NCBI GenBank assembly: GCA_030278955.1 | Contig: JAOANR010000004.1 | Coordinates: 53,137,459 to 53,201,458, forward strand | DNA from: Hygrophila difformis | Taxonomy: Eukaryota; Streptophyta; Magnoliopsida; Lamiales; Acanthaceae | Length of the DNA stretch: 64,000 nucleotides | Reading direction: 5' to 3' | Shown here: in pieces, positions 11,119 through 22,799 of the stretch | How the letters are laid out: each line of letters opens with the position of its first letter | How positions within the stretch are numbered: the stretch's first letter is position 1 | Notes under the pieces: generated by a model | Databases searched by the model: none | Told to the model about the DNA's origin: nothing | The model's input: only the letters and a program-made list of their open reading frames with translations | Position numbers and translations under genes: made by a program

Positions 11119-11376
11119 TGTTATGTGTCAATAAATCATCTAGTGCTTGCCCATGTAAATTATAGCAACTACAAGTGTCAACACTTGTCATTGGATGGAT
11201 GTTTAAGGAGTGACTAATCACTATACACTTACACTATAAATACTAGTGTAACATTGTAATGATGTAAATAAAAAATTAAGGCTAAAACAATACTCTTTTC
11301 TTATCCGTGTCTCTTGTATCCAATATTTAGTGTATTCCTCCAACGCACCATACATTATTATTTTAATTTCATAACA
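11119..11376 (+). repeat. Copia-2 right LTR
   Basis: 258 bp, identical by eye to 7447-7704 and followed by the TSD ACATT. Confidence 0.95.
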
Positions 11377-11529
11377 ACATTGGTTTTAATTTTTTAGTAA
11401 TAATAATAATAAGTAAAAATTAACGACTTAATTATAAATTTTACTTTTAATCGTTAGATTAAATGAATTGCGCGATTTTATTAGTATTATTATCAAATAT
11501 TATCAGAATTATTATATGTATGATGATGT

Positions 11530-11699
11530 AGGTAAACATTGACATTCATGTGTCAACAAATGTATGTATGAGGGAGTTCAAATCATCTAAATTACAAATG
11601 GGATAAAGGAAAGTAATAAGAGACCGGGTGGGAATCAAACTCCCAACCATAAGATTAAAAGTTCAGGGGACACGCCTACTAGGCTAGGTCCTCATTTCC
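11530..11699 (-). mobile_element. tRNA-derived SINE, minus strand (SINE-2)
   Basis: Read on the minus strand, it has an A-box-like GACCTAGCCTAGTAGGCG and, about 40 nt on, a B-box-like GGAGTTTGATTCCC. These form an internal RNA polymerase III promoter of the tRNA type. The body after the B box (CTTTATCCCATTTGTAATTT and TGTTGACACATGAATGTCAA) matches SINE-3 at 44112-45005. I could not fix a target duplication, so the ends are approximate. Confidence 0.6.
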
Positions 11700-11761
11700 A
11701 CTAAACGTTATTATCATTTATCAATAGATACTTAGAAAGGAATATGTAGTAATATAGTGGG

Positions 11762-11767
<6 letters not shown>

Positions 11768-11818
<51 letters not shown>

Positions 11819-11976
11819 GGAGGAGCCATTGAAGGACTAAGAAAGGAGTCGTAGGCGTCCATGCCACACAAATTACAAAGAGAATAAAAGTGAGTGATAG
11901 GGGGCCGGTGGGGATTCAAACCTCCAACATTCCTTTGTAATTCGGGACTTAACCACTTGGGCTAAATCATCATACC
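11768..11976 (-). mobile_element. tRNA-derived SINE with 16-bp target duplication (SINE-1)
   Basis: The minus strand starts with an A box (TTTAGCCCAAGTGGTTAAG) and then a B box (GAGGTTTGAATCCCC). It ends in a long AAT-repeat tail, the (ATT)n run at 11762-11818. The 16-bp duplication ATATAGTGGGATTATT flanks it exactly at 11752-11767 and 11977-11992, as expected for LINE-machinery retroposition. The tail is a simple repeat, not poly-A. The tail of the insertion has probably expanded as a microsatellite. Confidence 0.85.
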
Positions 11977-12135
11977 ATATAGTGGGATTATTTTAATAAT
12001 ATGTGGCAATTTTAAAATTGGCGATGAACGAACTTGGGCACCGACCTGTCCCTTGTACCGAGAAAGGGTGGCTACATTGCTTTCTCATGTTCTGTTTTTC
12101 ATGCAATGCTTGAGACAACATGGGAATACTATATA

Positions 12136-12465
12136 CTTCCTCCGTCCCACTAATTCCGTTTCACTTTTCTTTTTGGTCCGTTCTATTACAATTGTTACAC
12201 TCCCTTTTAGGAAATAATTATACACTTTAATTACCAAACTCTCTCATCACATTACATCAATAATAAATATATTAAAATTTCAAACACACAACTAACACAT
12301 CACACATAAATAAATTAATTAAAAATTCAAATTCATTCAAATCACATCACATAATTTCCTAATTTATCATCACTTTAAATACTAGTCTACCCCACATTAA
12401 ATATTAACTATCCCCACATAAAATACCATGCTCAAAAGTTTTGGGAGGTTAATCGACGGAGGGAG
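12136..12465. mobile_element. Stowaway-like MITE, 330 bp
   Basis: The ends are CTTCCTCCGTCCCACTAATT and the inverted GACGGAGGGAG, between TA dinucleotides (12134-12135, 12466-12467). This is the Tc1/mariner-derived Stowaway signature. It is AT-rich inside, with no ORF. Confidence 0.8.
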
Positions 12466-12601
12466 TATTATACATATTGCTACTTTTTAGGGGGAAAAAT
12501 ATTACTCCTCATTAGCCTCTCCTCTCCTTTTATTTACCCCAAAAATTCTTGGGTGGTTACGATACAACCTCCAAGTTCAAGTGTTAATTGCGAAAGACTA
12601 A

Positions 12602-13026
12602 GGGCCCGTTTGGATTGGCTTTTGAAAAAAACAGAAGCCAAGTAACTTTTGTGTTTGGATGGAATGTTGAAAAGCGGTTTTTTCTAAAAAATATGTTTGG
12701 ATGAATAAAAATGAAAAGTGCTTTTAGAATGTAGTAATTACCAAAAAGAACACATGATACTTAATATGATAATAAGATATATTTATAGTGTAATTTATAT
12801 TAAGTAGTGAGGATATTTAAATCCTTGCACATTTTACGAAGTGCTTTTGGCTTCTTCTTTTGGGAGAAGCACCCCTGAGCTGCTTCTCCCAGAAGCACTT
12901 TTTTGGCTTTTCGAGGTGCTTTTGCTTTTTCTTAAAAGCCAAAACAAACACCTAATTTCCATTAGAAGTGCTTTTGGCAGAAGCAAAAGCCAAAAGCACC
13001 TCTCTAGAAGCATTCCAAACGGCCTC
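12602..13026. mobile_element. PIF/Harbinger-type MITE, 425 bp
   Basis: The left end GGGCCCGTTTGGA and the right end TCCAAACGGCCTC are inverted repeats (11 of 13 match). The flanks are TAA (12599-12601, 13027-13029). The inside is a series of GCTTTTGGC / AGAAGC phrases that can fold back. No transposase. Confidence 0.75.
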
Positions 13027-13345
13027 TAATACCTCGCATCCCACTGTCCAAAAGCTGTAAGCATCCCTATACAAGAATTTAGCATGGAGCTGAGCTTAAA
13101 ATAGAATGTTCAAAGTAAGAGTAGACGAGACACTATAAAACTATCTAATAAAATTGATGGCATTTTACTGATGGTAGTGATGGATCGATCCCAAAAGATC
13201 CATGCTTGGTAAGCCTCAATCTTACTTGAGAAATGATAAATAAAAATAAATCATACTTCCAGGTGTATAAATAAATATATATGTCCATCCAATTTGATCT
13301 TCTGAGTTGTGTCATCCATCAGAGACACGGACGGGACAACCAGGG

Positions 13346-13545
13346 TTATTGAAACCATCCTGCTTTGACTTGCCATCTGCCAAAATTGCAATTGCATTTG
13401 CAGGCTAAACTCTCTCTCATTTTAGTCCAAAATTTTTCCTCAACCTCATCTACCAATGTGTTCCACAACAAATATGTAAATACCCCATTCCGTTTAACCC
13501 AAGCAATCCATCTTGAGCGACCACCAGTAATTAAAAGAAGAAAAA
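13346..13545 (-). other. Possible orphan exon or gene fragment (unidentified)
   Basis: The minus strand keeps about 62 codons open from an AG acceptor-like point near 13528 to a TAA at about 13346. The translation has balanced composition (GRSRWIAWVKRNGVFTYLLW...FGRWQVKAGWFQ) and is unlike random AT-rich sequence. It lies just downstream of TIM44 on the same strand. I do not recognise it. It could be the last exon of a truncated or captured gene, or chance. Confidence 0.25.
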
Positions 13546-13564
13546 AAAAATAATTAGACAAAAA

Positions 13565-16500
13565 TCAAATCAGGGCCTTGACGCCAAGCTGCTGCATTTC
13601 CCTAAGCTTCCATATGGAGTGAGGTGCACCCTCCCCTAGTTCTTCGTGATCCAGCTGCTGCATTGCCCACGCATAATACACTGTATGGATTGTATCCTGT
13701 TCCATTGCCATCACCGTGTTACATAATGAATTTCAAAGTTATTGCATAAATAACATCATACATCATATAAGTATGTGATTGGAACGAGATTGTCATGAGG
13801 ACACACACAAAAACCCCATAGGTGCAACAAGCTTCCATCTCGTAAGTCCTAAACAAGGAATATGCATGGACATAAACTTCAATCTCCTATTCAAAAAAAG
13901 TACAGAATTTACCTGTCCACCTTCTGTTATTGCACCAAGTCTATCCCGAATGCAGTATACTTGCTGTGTCTGGAACTGTCAAATTTTGCAAGGGAAAAGG
14001 GACATCAATACCGGTTATGTTTTAAGGCAATAATGGATTCTACATAGGCCCACGCCCATCAAAATGGTTTTTGGCAGGGTACAGAAAAAGGAAAAGATGC
14101 ACAATTTTCTACAGAAAAATGACGGCCCCTCATTCTGGGGTAAAAAAGAGAGAGAAAAAAAGAAAGAAAAGAATAGGCAGCAAATGCTTACTCCCACAAT
14201 GATTATTGGAGTTTCTCCCATCATTTTGGTCTCTCGAACATCAACTTCTGATATGTGTAAAATCTGTGTGAAGGGAATCAACTATTAATGTCTGACAGAA
14301 ACAGAATTAGCAAACACTTCATAAGTGCAGAACAGAAATGAAACCGAGTTATTTCAAAATTATATGAGCACTCCGGTCTCCCAAAAATTCATTGTCATCC
14401 AGTTTGATTAAATTACTCTCCAAGCTGGAACCCTCATTATCCATATTGCCTCACTTTTAACTCCACCACCAATGGATGATCTAGCACCTCCAAAATTCCA
14501 TTGAAATATAAACAAACCACCGTTCACATCGAGATATTTTCATGCATATGCACCAAAGTTGAAGACATACCATAGTCATAATAAGGGCAAACCCCCAAAA
14601 CCACACATATAATAATACTAAATTGCCTTTTAACATCAATAAGAAAGAAAGTCATCCTTACAGGCAATGAAGACTGTGCATTGGAATACTATAAATCTGA
14701 ACTATATAAAGTTATGATTTGACATTCTTAAATAAGCTCCCTCTTTTTGTTCAAAAAGATTATAGATTTCTCAGTCAGTCAGTCATGTTTAAAATCATTA
14801 ATTTGTATCTTGAAACAGAACAAGGCAGGCACAGCAAGAATCTTAATTAGGTAGCAGATCTTGCTTCATCCAAAAGTCTAGGCCTCTAGGGAAATGAAAG
14901 AAAGAAATGATATTGTTGGCATCAAAACAAAATGGCACGCAATGATCCTCACCTTATTATCAAAAAAGATACCCTGGCTTTCGTAAGCCTTATGCTCTGC
15001 TTTACAACGCTCAATTACATGAGAGGTACAATATTTTCCCAAAACTTCAGCATCCCCCTGGACAAAACAAGTAATCCCATCATCGTATAAAGATAATATT
15101 AGGTGTCACCATGCTGCCGTTCTACAACAAGATAAAAAAATTATCCAACTTCATCCCCTAGTGCAATAATATAAAATATTTACTTTGAAATAAGCATTGA
15201 GAACCGGTTTGATTACTTCTTGAACCTCAGCCACAAATTCTGGTAAAGAGAAAGTCCTAAGAAGTAATAAATGACATTATTTCAGTTAAATATATACTAT
15301 CTGACGCAAAATAAATAAATAAATAAATAATAAATAAAAATTGTCAATATTAGTTTGAGAAATAGAGGCATGAAATCTTACGGATCCCTGCGGCGAATCT
15401 CTTTAAATGACATGGCCGCATCTGATTCTCCAAGAACTGTTTCGCTAATACTGCAAGACAGCCAAAAAGAGAAAGGAAAGGAAAACATGATTAGCTGGAA
15501 ATTTTTCGGCTTGGCATTTATACTTAGAAGAATCGATAAAGCTGGGGAGAATAAATATAACCATACTCCTGAATTTTGTGAACTACTGGATGGTCGCTAG
15601 TCTCCCATCTCTCTCTCATATCCTCTGCAATCTGCAGGTCAAGCAACACAATTCAAAGCCAAATAATCAAAACAAACTTATGATATCTGGATGAGGAATG
15701 GATGTCTTGCAAGAAAGATGTCTTCTAGTTTTCCAAATACAACATAGAAGCAAGAAAGGGCGTTCCTGATCTACCAAAGACTGGTGGTTTCTAGCACTTG
15801 AGTCAGAACTCAGAAACCAATTACGCAAAAAAATATGTCACCAAGTTGGAAAGAAATGTAAGTGGGCAAATGCAGATCAGTTTATTCAACAGAAATTAAT
15901 AGCAATAAAGTAGATTAATATCTCAACTAAAAGCGTAAGTTTCAATAAATCACTGCAGCTAGAAGAAAAAAAAAAAAAAAAAAATTGCACATAGATTTAA
16001 AAACAGACGGTGTAAGAACCCTATGGCATTAAGTGTCTAAACAGAGAAATAAATATTTTATACAGTTTTGATATTGGCATCAATAGCGGATAGCGGCCAA
16101 TACAGTGAACCCCAAAAATGCTATAGCAGGATAGAGCATAGCGGGAAAACCGCTATTTGAAAATTTTATACTATGTTAAAAATGTGTAATTACATTCAAA
16201 ATACTTGAAAATTATCCAAATTAATCACGTAACTATGTTTTAAAGTAGAACAATCTAACATAAATTATAGATATTGCCACAAAGGGAAGAATAATGAAGG
16301 GGAAAAAAAAGTAGGGAAATAGGAAGAAAAATAAGCTGAAATCTGGACAGAAGTTGTAGAGAAGTGCAGTATATTAAAAACATTTAGAACATAATAGAAT
16401 AGGAAAGAAAGAGCATTATTTTTAATTTTTTTAATTATATTTATTGTTGAAGAGTCTGTTAGTCTCATCCAGACCCACAACCCAAAGTAAATACTATTAA

Positions 16501-18600
16501 TATGTTGGCTTCCCTCTCCTCAAGAAACCATTTGTCTTATCCGGACTTCCAATGCAAATGCTTCTGCACTAAAACCTAATAACTCAAATTCTCTGTGAGC
16601 CTAATTCGTCTTCTAACTGCAGCGCCGCCCGCTAAGGCTTTTATTTGGAAAATGTGGTGGAGCGTGGCGGCTGTAACGGCCAACGCGACCTAGGCGCCGC
16701 CCGCTATGGCCGCTATTTGGAAAATGTGGCGGAGCGTGGCGGCTGTAGCGCCTAACCACAAATCCCCTCCGCTATAGCGGTATAGCGCGCTATAGCAGCG
16801 CTATTGACTACTATCATAGTGCACTGAACCTCTAATATTTCCCCTCTAAATAATAAACATCACAAACAACTATTGTACCAACAGTGCATAACATGTGAAT
16901 AACTAGCTACTATATAACTGCAACAGGATAAACAAGTAAAGCATATACCATAAAGGGGGAAAAAGAACAAGAATAAATACAAATACCTCTTGGCTCTTCT
17001 CAATTACAGGCTCACCAATCCTACTAACACGCCTAAACATAGGATGGCCTTGCATCTGAGATACAAGACAACACTGGTTAAAACAAAGGCAAACCTACAT
17101 GCAAGCAACAAAGGGAAATTTTGGATATGATGGGTATATCACCTTACTCTTGAATTCCTCCCACTTTTTACTCCATCGGGACTGTTTTGAAGGTAACACC
17201 ACAATTTCAGTCCGAGTACTTTTCTCAATTTTGGGTGATGGATCAGCAGAAGAAGCTTCGTACTCAAGGTGTTTTCTCCTGTTTGGATTACCTTTTAATT
17301 CATCCTTCACAATGTCGTAGCCCTTCTTTACAAAGTCAATTGGTTTTGCATCTTTCAATTTATTAAATGCTTGTGAAACCGTGGGAGAGATGGAAGAAAC
17401 TCCAAACTTGACCTTGCCAAATATTGTTTCAGCACTGCCGGTAGATTCAGATTTCTGTTGCTGCTGCTCCTGTTGTTTTTCTCCACCAGAAGCAAACTCG
17501 CCTCCATCTTTGTTATTTGTGCTGTCTCCATTGGCTTCTGTGGACTCCTTTCCAATACCAAAACTTCCTTTGACCTGAATCAAAGTTAAAAGAGTTCTTA
17601 ATGTCAACTACCCTATGATTTAGAAGATACTTGGTCACACAGGGACCGCGTTTGGTTAATAGCTCAGAGAACAGTCTCACAAACCTCCTCTTTAGCAGCT
17701 GAAATTTTTTCTCCCACATCAGCATAGACCTTGAAGAAACAAAAAGAACACTGAGTCACATTTGCGAATAGAATGTGGAAAGAGCTTTCATTAGCTCAAC
17801 TTTATGGCGAGAAGACGGTGAAGATGCAATAGAGAAGTACTTATACCTTTTTTGCCGTCTCTTCAGCCTCAGTCCAAACACCATCTACGCGCTTGTACAG
17901 CTGCTCAGTAGTCTGTTTTGTTCTGCATTTCGCCAGTTCAGCAGCTCAGAGCTCCCATTGGAAATGTCTGCTAGCCTTGACATACAAAGTATGTCTCAGC
18001 CTCTCCATGGTTAAACAGACGCTCCAAAATAACACAAGAATGATAAATGTTACATTACCTAGCCTTTATATCCTCTTTCACCCCCTTCAATTCCTCGGCT
18101 TTCTCCTTAATATCCTTGATAGATTTCTGAAATTCTTGGTTCCTGCAGCCGAATGAATCAAAACACAATCTCGAGTTGCTAGTGAAAAACAAGCAGCAAC
18201 CGAAAACACTCAAAGTTTGCCAATTCAGATAAGCACAGCTATGAACTAACATCAACCCAACTCAACCAAAAAATAATAATAAATAAATAAACAATAAACA
18301 GGAAAAGATAAATTCAATTGACAATACCTATCGACTTCCCCTTTAATCTTTTTGGAGAACTCGTTGAACACACTGAATTCACGCATAAACAAATGCCCAG
18401 GCGGCGGAGCCAACAGATGCTGCCTTCGACATCTAGGGAAAACCTGCACCGAAACAATGATCAAACCCAGGAAGAAAAAAGATTCTTACTTTGAAAGAAG
18501 GAAGCGAAAGACACACCGGTTGAGCAGCTAACAATTGCCGGTGAGGAAGAAAAAGGCGTCTGGAAAGGAAGAAATCTCTGGCGATCTTCGTGGTGGCCAT
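13565..18600 (-). CDS. TIM44: Mitochondrial import inner membrane translocase subunit TIM44
   Basis: Matrix-side scaffold of the TIM23 complex that holds mtHsp70 at the import channel. I rebuilt 14 exons: 18517-18600, 18328-18443, 18059-18142, 17847-17922, 17685-17729, 17143-17574, 16987-17055, 15567-15631, 15382-15450, 15184-15256, 14953-15057, 14192-14263, 13913-13975 and 13565-13696. They sum to 1485 nt (494 residues plus stop) with every phase consistent. The protein has a basic presequence ([17 protein letters not shown]), then [14 protein letters not shown], a coiled coil ([15 protein letters not shown]) and a Gln/Ser/Glu-rich linker. The Tim44 C-terminal domain ([33 protein letters not shown]) ends LGVKALI. 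It closely resembles the plant TIM44-2 proteins I know. Intron 7 is swollen by a repeat insertion at 16080-16807. Confidence 0.95.
16080..16807. repeat. GCGG/TAGCG-rich insertion in TIM44 intron 7 (likely DNA-transposon derived)
   Basis: Begins TCAATAGCGGATAGCGGCC and ends GCTATAGCAGCGCTATTGA, so the termini are inverted (TCAATAGCG). Near the right end a block of about 65 bp (GCGCCGCCCGCTA...GGCGGCTGTA) occurs twice in tandem (about 16621 and 16692). GC-rich ends around an AT-rich centre contrast with the host intron. No clear target duplication was found, so the class stays open (hAT- or Mutator-like). Confidence 0.5.
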
Positions 18601-18848
18601 GAGAGTATAATTTCTTCTACAATTGAGCATAATAGGGGAGAAGAAAGAAAATAGAATTGGAGAAAAGAAAGTAGGGTTTTACGAATGAACCCAGGAAGGA
18701 ATGTAAATTGTAAGGGAGCCAGCCAGCCAGGCAAGGGGCTTTTGGTGTTCCTCGACCTCGTTTTATAGGAGTACTTACTTGTGGTTTGTTTTTTCTTGAC
18801 CTAATTGGTTATTGGCTCACTGTAATTTTTCTTATTATGAAAAAAATA

Positions 18849-19330
18849 CTCCCTCCGTCCCGAAGTTTGAAGACTATCTTTTGGGCACGGTAATTTAGGT
18901 ATTGGGTTTAGTAGTTAAAGTGGTGTGAGTATTTATATTTAAAATTTTAATAAATTTTTATATTGGTTATTATTTAACTTTGACTTAATGTTATTGTAAT
19001 AATGATGTAATTAGAGAAAAATAATCAATTATGGTCTTGTTAGAATCGTCTAATCGTTTAGTTTTAGAATATATATTTTATATAATTTTTATCTATACCA
19101 ATTTTGAAATATTAAGAATTAAATAAATACAAGGGACTTTATGTAGAAAAATAAATTTGTATTGGAATTTGTGCAGAATAGTAAAAGTGATTACTTTTAA
19201 TGGGATTGGACAATAATTAAAATTCTAATCAAACTTATATTAATTTAATTTATCTAAAAATAGAAAGATGTTAAACTTCGTGGGACACCCAAAAAAGGAA
19301 TAGATGTCAAACTTCGTGGAACGGATGGAG
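18849..19330. mobile_element. Stowaway-like MITE, 482 bp (copy A)
   Basis: The TIRs CTCCCTCCGTCCCGAAGTTT and, inverted, AAACTTCGTGGAACGGATGGAG lie between TA dinucleotides (18847-18848, 19331-19332). It sits about 250 bp upstream of the TIM44 start and is alignable along its whole length with 27081-27561. Confidence 0.85.
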
Positions 19331-20136
19331 TAATACTTACTACTAGTTATAAATGATAATACTATCTGGCTATTTTGGCATAAATTTTATTCGCTTCACA
19401 AGGGAAGGAAGACTTGCGCCACAGGGAATATAGGTTAAATTGAACCTTGGAAAACAAGGCAATCCAATTATGCTTTTATGGTTGAAATATCTGAAAGCTT
19501 TCCTGGCTTCCTGTTCTCCAATTTCACACATCAAATTGAAGAATTTCCTTACTTTTCATTCAGGTTTCCACAAGTTAATGAAAGCGTTTTCCAACCCTAA
19601 TCTTTACCCCTTTACATGTAGACTCAAAATTCCCTAGCCAGTCCATGGATGTTCAAATGACTTGAACCCTCCACATAGTATTACATTCCAACAGGGTCTA
19701 GAAGAAGCCATTCCGGTGACAGGTAAACACATGAATATTTCATTTGCACACCTTCAAACCTCCATATTTTCAGCAGCAGGCAAAAAATCATTCACATAAA
19801 CAACAGGTGCAGATTCTGACATGAATCTGAAATTGAATCCTGTCGTGTCGCCTCTACTGCATATGTTGATCCTAAGCATCCACAACAAACCATTCTCAAT
19901 GCAGAAATTAACAAAATCAAAATATGATGGCAATTGAATTCCACCGTTTGAAACTCTTACAGATTCTGAAGTCAGTAAAAAATTTCACTGTAATCATACT
20001 TTATGGCACTGTAGCTCAAACTTATTTGACTCAGGATACACCACTCTGAGCAGCACAAAAATTGATCATGTAAAATAATTTTAGAAGGAAAAAAAAATAT
20101 TATGAAACTGAAGCCTATAGCATAGCAAGATGTTGC
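19331..20136. other. Intergenic and IDH 3' flank, nothing recognised
   Basis: Contains the 3' untranslated region of the IDH gene near its right end. I see no other gene, RNA or element. Confidence 0.4.
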
Positions 20137-22799
20137 TTAGTCGAGATTTGCAATGACAGCATCAGTGACTTCTTGCGTGGTACTAGTCCCTCCGAGGTCT
20201 TTTGTCATATATTTACCTTCAGCTATGACGCGCTTCACTGCAGTTTCTAGTCGATCTGCAAACGAAGGGAACTGCAAATGCCTCAGCATCATAGCTGAAG
20301 AAAGAAGTAAAGCCACTGGATTTGCCTTCTTCTGCTCTAATATTTTATCGTTTCCTACATTGCCTGCAGACGCCCCTTGCTCGAAAATGGCATGATCCGC
20401 ACCCACATTCCCTGAATCCCATCACAACCAAAACTATTAATCTCAAAAACATCCTTATTAATAAACCAAATATATGGGGGTAGGGACTAGGGAGGGTACT
20501 CAAGAGGGCCTTATTGACCAAATCTTGTATATTTAGTTTCCAAAATAACTTCTTTCATTATTGAATAAATTTTATCAAAAATATTTATTAAACATACCAC
20601 CAGGCATGACACCAGTACCCCCAGCAATACCAGCAGCTGTATTTGCAACCAGATTCCCGTAGAGATTTGGAGTTACCTGCAAGATTGAAATTTACTAATT
20701 GATAAGCTATCGGAAGAAAGAAACTAGCAGTGCAAACAAATACTAAGATGGTATAAAAAGAAAAACAAATTGCAAGAGAGCATAGAAGTGATGAAGCCTG
20801 AGTCAATACAACCCTATTCGTTCAACAAAGATAAAAGGTTAAAGATGGTGATAAGGCTCAACAACCCTGGTTTCTAGTTGAATTCCACTCAACTCACTCT
20901 TTACGAAAAATGCAAACACAAAAGGAAAACAGAGAGAGAGTTACAGAAATAACAATGGTTTTCAAAGCCACCCCTACTGATTAATAGCTCACTTGCTCCA
21001 ACTCCACCCAAGAATATAGAATAAAGAAAAAATACGCTGGCCTATTTAAACAAAAGAACCAAGACATTTACCAACACCAAGATGATAGCTCAGGTCAATC
21101 ATACCCACTAAAAGAAGGGCAGGAAGCATAAATTGTATGGTGGAAATAGAAAAGCCAGAGAAACAAATAAAGGACGCATATAATTCCTTACTAACAGCTA
21201 CTCAACAATTACAGGCTGAAACAACCAAAGCAAAGTAACATCCGCTCGAAATAACTCACAATGATCAATTGATCAAGATGTTCTTCACGGAAGCGCCCCA
21301 TTTACAAATGAACATGTTGACAATAACAAGTTGAGGGTTCAAAATGTTCCCTAGTTTCACAAGACAACACTCATCATATTTTTAAGTTCTGAAAAGACGA
21401 CTCATCTTGTCTAAACTCTACACTATTAATCTGAATAAAAACAAAAGGAGCAAGGACACGTCGGTTATCAAGGCTAGGTCAACAGAAAACAGAAACCACA
21501 TTCAAACCCTTACCATAACATCAAATTGCTCTGGTTTGGAAACAAGTTGCATGGAGCAGTTATCCACAATCATCTCATTGTAATTGATACTAGGGTATTT
21601 GCTAGCAACTTCACGACAGGATTCCAAAAATAGACCATCAGCAAGTTTCATAATGTTTGCTTTATGCACAGCAGTTACTTTCTTCCGGTTGTTGAGATAC
21701 GCATACTCAAAGGCATATTTTGCAATCCGCTCTGAACAGAACTTAGTAATCACCTACCAGTGGAATTAAATGATGAACATGATAAGGAAAACATTTCAAG
21801 ACTAACAACAGACAAAACAAAAAGTCAAGCAGATATACAGGGAGGTTGTTGCTTTTTTAAGTTAATGCTAACATTGTTGGGCAGTTTCCCTAACAAAATA
21901 TATTATGATCACATCATATGAAAACAAATGGCATAAAGATAACGGGAAAGTAAAATTTCTAAAACAGAACAGCCAGGAATCACCATGTTTGCTCAAGCCA
22001 CTTGTTGCCTATAAAACATACTAACCAAGAAAGATTCTAGGAGTATCGTATTTCACTGTCTCCTATTATTATTATCATATGCGATGATGAGGACAGACAA
22101 AAATTCAATCTCCAGTCTTCAATGGATTGCTCAAAACAGTTTTCTTTCAAACTCGAAAAGATTCGGCCAAATAAGATACGAAGTACTATTTTTGTATCCC
22201 ACTTGTATCCACCCATGATTACGAAATTCAAAATTCAAAACCAAAATAAAAGCATAAAACAAAGATCTATCTTATCGAGGAAATAAAAACACCTTAAGAC
22301 TCTCGACAACTCCAGGAACAACCTCGTGCTCCAACCCCGAGTATTCGCCCTCCGTATTTTCCCGAATCACAACAATATCCACGTTGTCGTGCCTCGTGGG
22401 AAGCCCTTTCAGATTAAAGCAATGCACAAGCGACGCATACAGGTCAAGCTCTTTACGCAACAGGACATTCAGCGAGCTCACACCTCCACCCACGGGCGTC
22501 CTCAGCCCACCCTTGAGACAAACCTTGTTCTTCTTAATCGATTCGATGACCTCTGGGGGCACGCTCTTCATATCGCCGTGGATGTCATACTTTTCAAAGT
22601 ACACAGGGGCGTGCATAGCCTCCATTACCTGCTCCACCGCGCCCGTGACCAAAGGACCGATGCCGTCCCCGGGTATGAGAGTGACCGCACGCGGGGCGCC
22701 ATCCCCGGGGCGAGGCATATAGGTGACGGATCTGGTGGTGATCGTGGATCGGGCGCCCTGGGTGAGGCTCCTGAGTATCGGAAGTGTGCGCCGAGACAT
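20137..22799 (-). CDS. IDH1: Isocitrate dehydrogenase [NAD] regulatory subunit, mitochondrial
   Basis: Subunit of the TCA-cycle NAD-dependent isocitrate dehydrogenase (isocitrate to 2-oxoglutarate). Four exons (22293-22799, 21514-21753, 20598-20676, 20137-20411) give 1101 nt, 366 residues, all in phase. After a Ser/Arg-rich presequence ([12 protein letters not shown]) come [20 protein letters not shown], the GDGIGP motif, [10 protein letters not shown], the [14 protein letters not shown] segment, [17 protein letters not shown] and the end TDAVIANLD. The closest match I know is Arabidopsis IDH1/IDH2 (regulatory type, At4g35260/At2g17130) rather than the catalytic IDH5/6. I use the ATG at 22797-22799, giving MSRR as in the family. 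An in-frame ATG 12 nt upstream would add MHVK. Confidence 0.95.

Larger units (their letters stand above)
7447..11376 (+). mobile_element. Copia-2: non-autonomous, decayed Copia element with identical LTRs
   Basis: A 3930-bp element bounded by two 258-bp LTRs (7447-7704, 11119-11376) that I read as identical. They are TG...CA ended and flanked by the 5-bp duplication ACATT (7442-7446, 11377-11381). It uses the same primer site (CGTTATCAGCACGAG) and polypurine tract (CAAGGGGGAG) as Copia-1. Inside there is no usable ORF. Recognisable scraps of the same polyprotein remain in the right order: gag start with ATG changed to ACG near 7816, protease region near 8970, WHDRLGHP near 9391, the GKTKFCLG region near 10655 and the RNase H end near 10850-10935. 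The identical LTRs mean recent insertion although the inside is ancient, so another element must have supplied the proteins. Confidence 0.9.

Noticed and set aside
11640..11960. tRNA genes (A and B boxes, GGTTCGAATCCC-like text)
   Set aside because: No cloverleaf or acceptor stem; bodies, tails and duplications identify SINEs. The same holds for 38405-38581 and 44112-45005.
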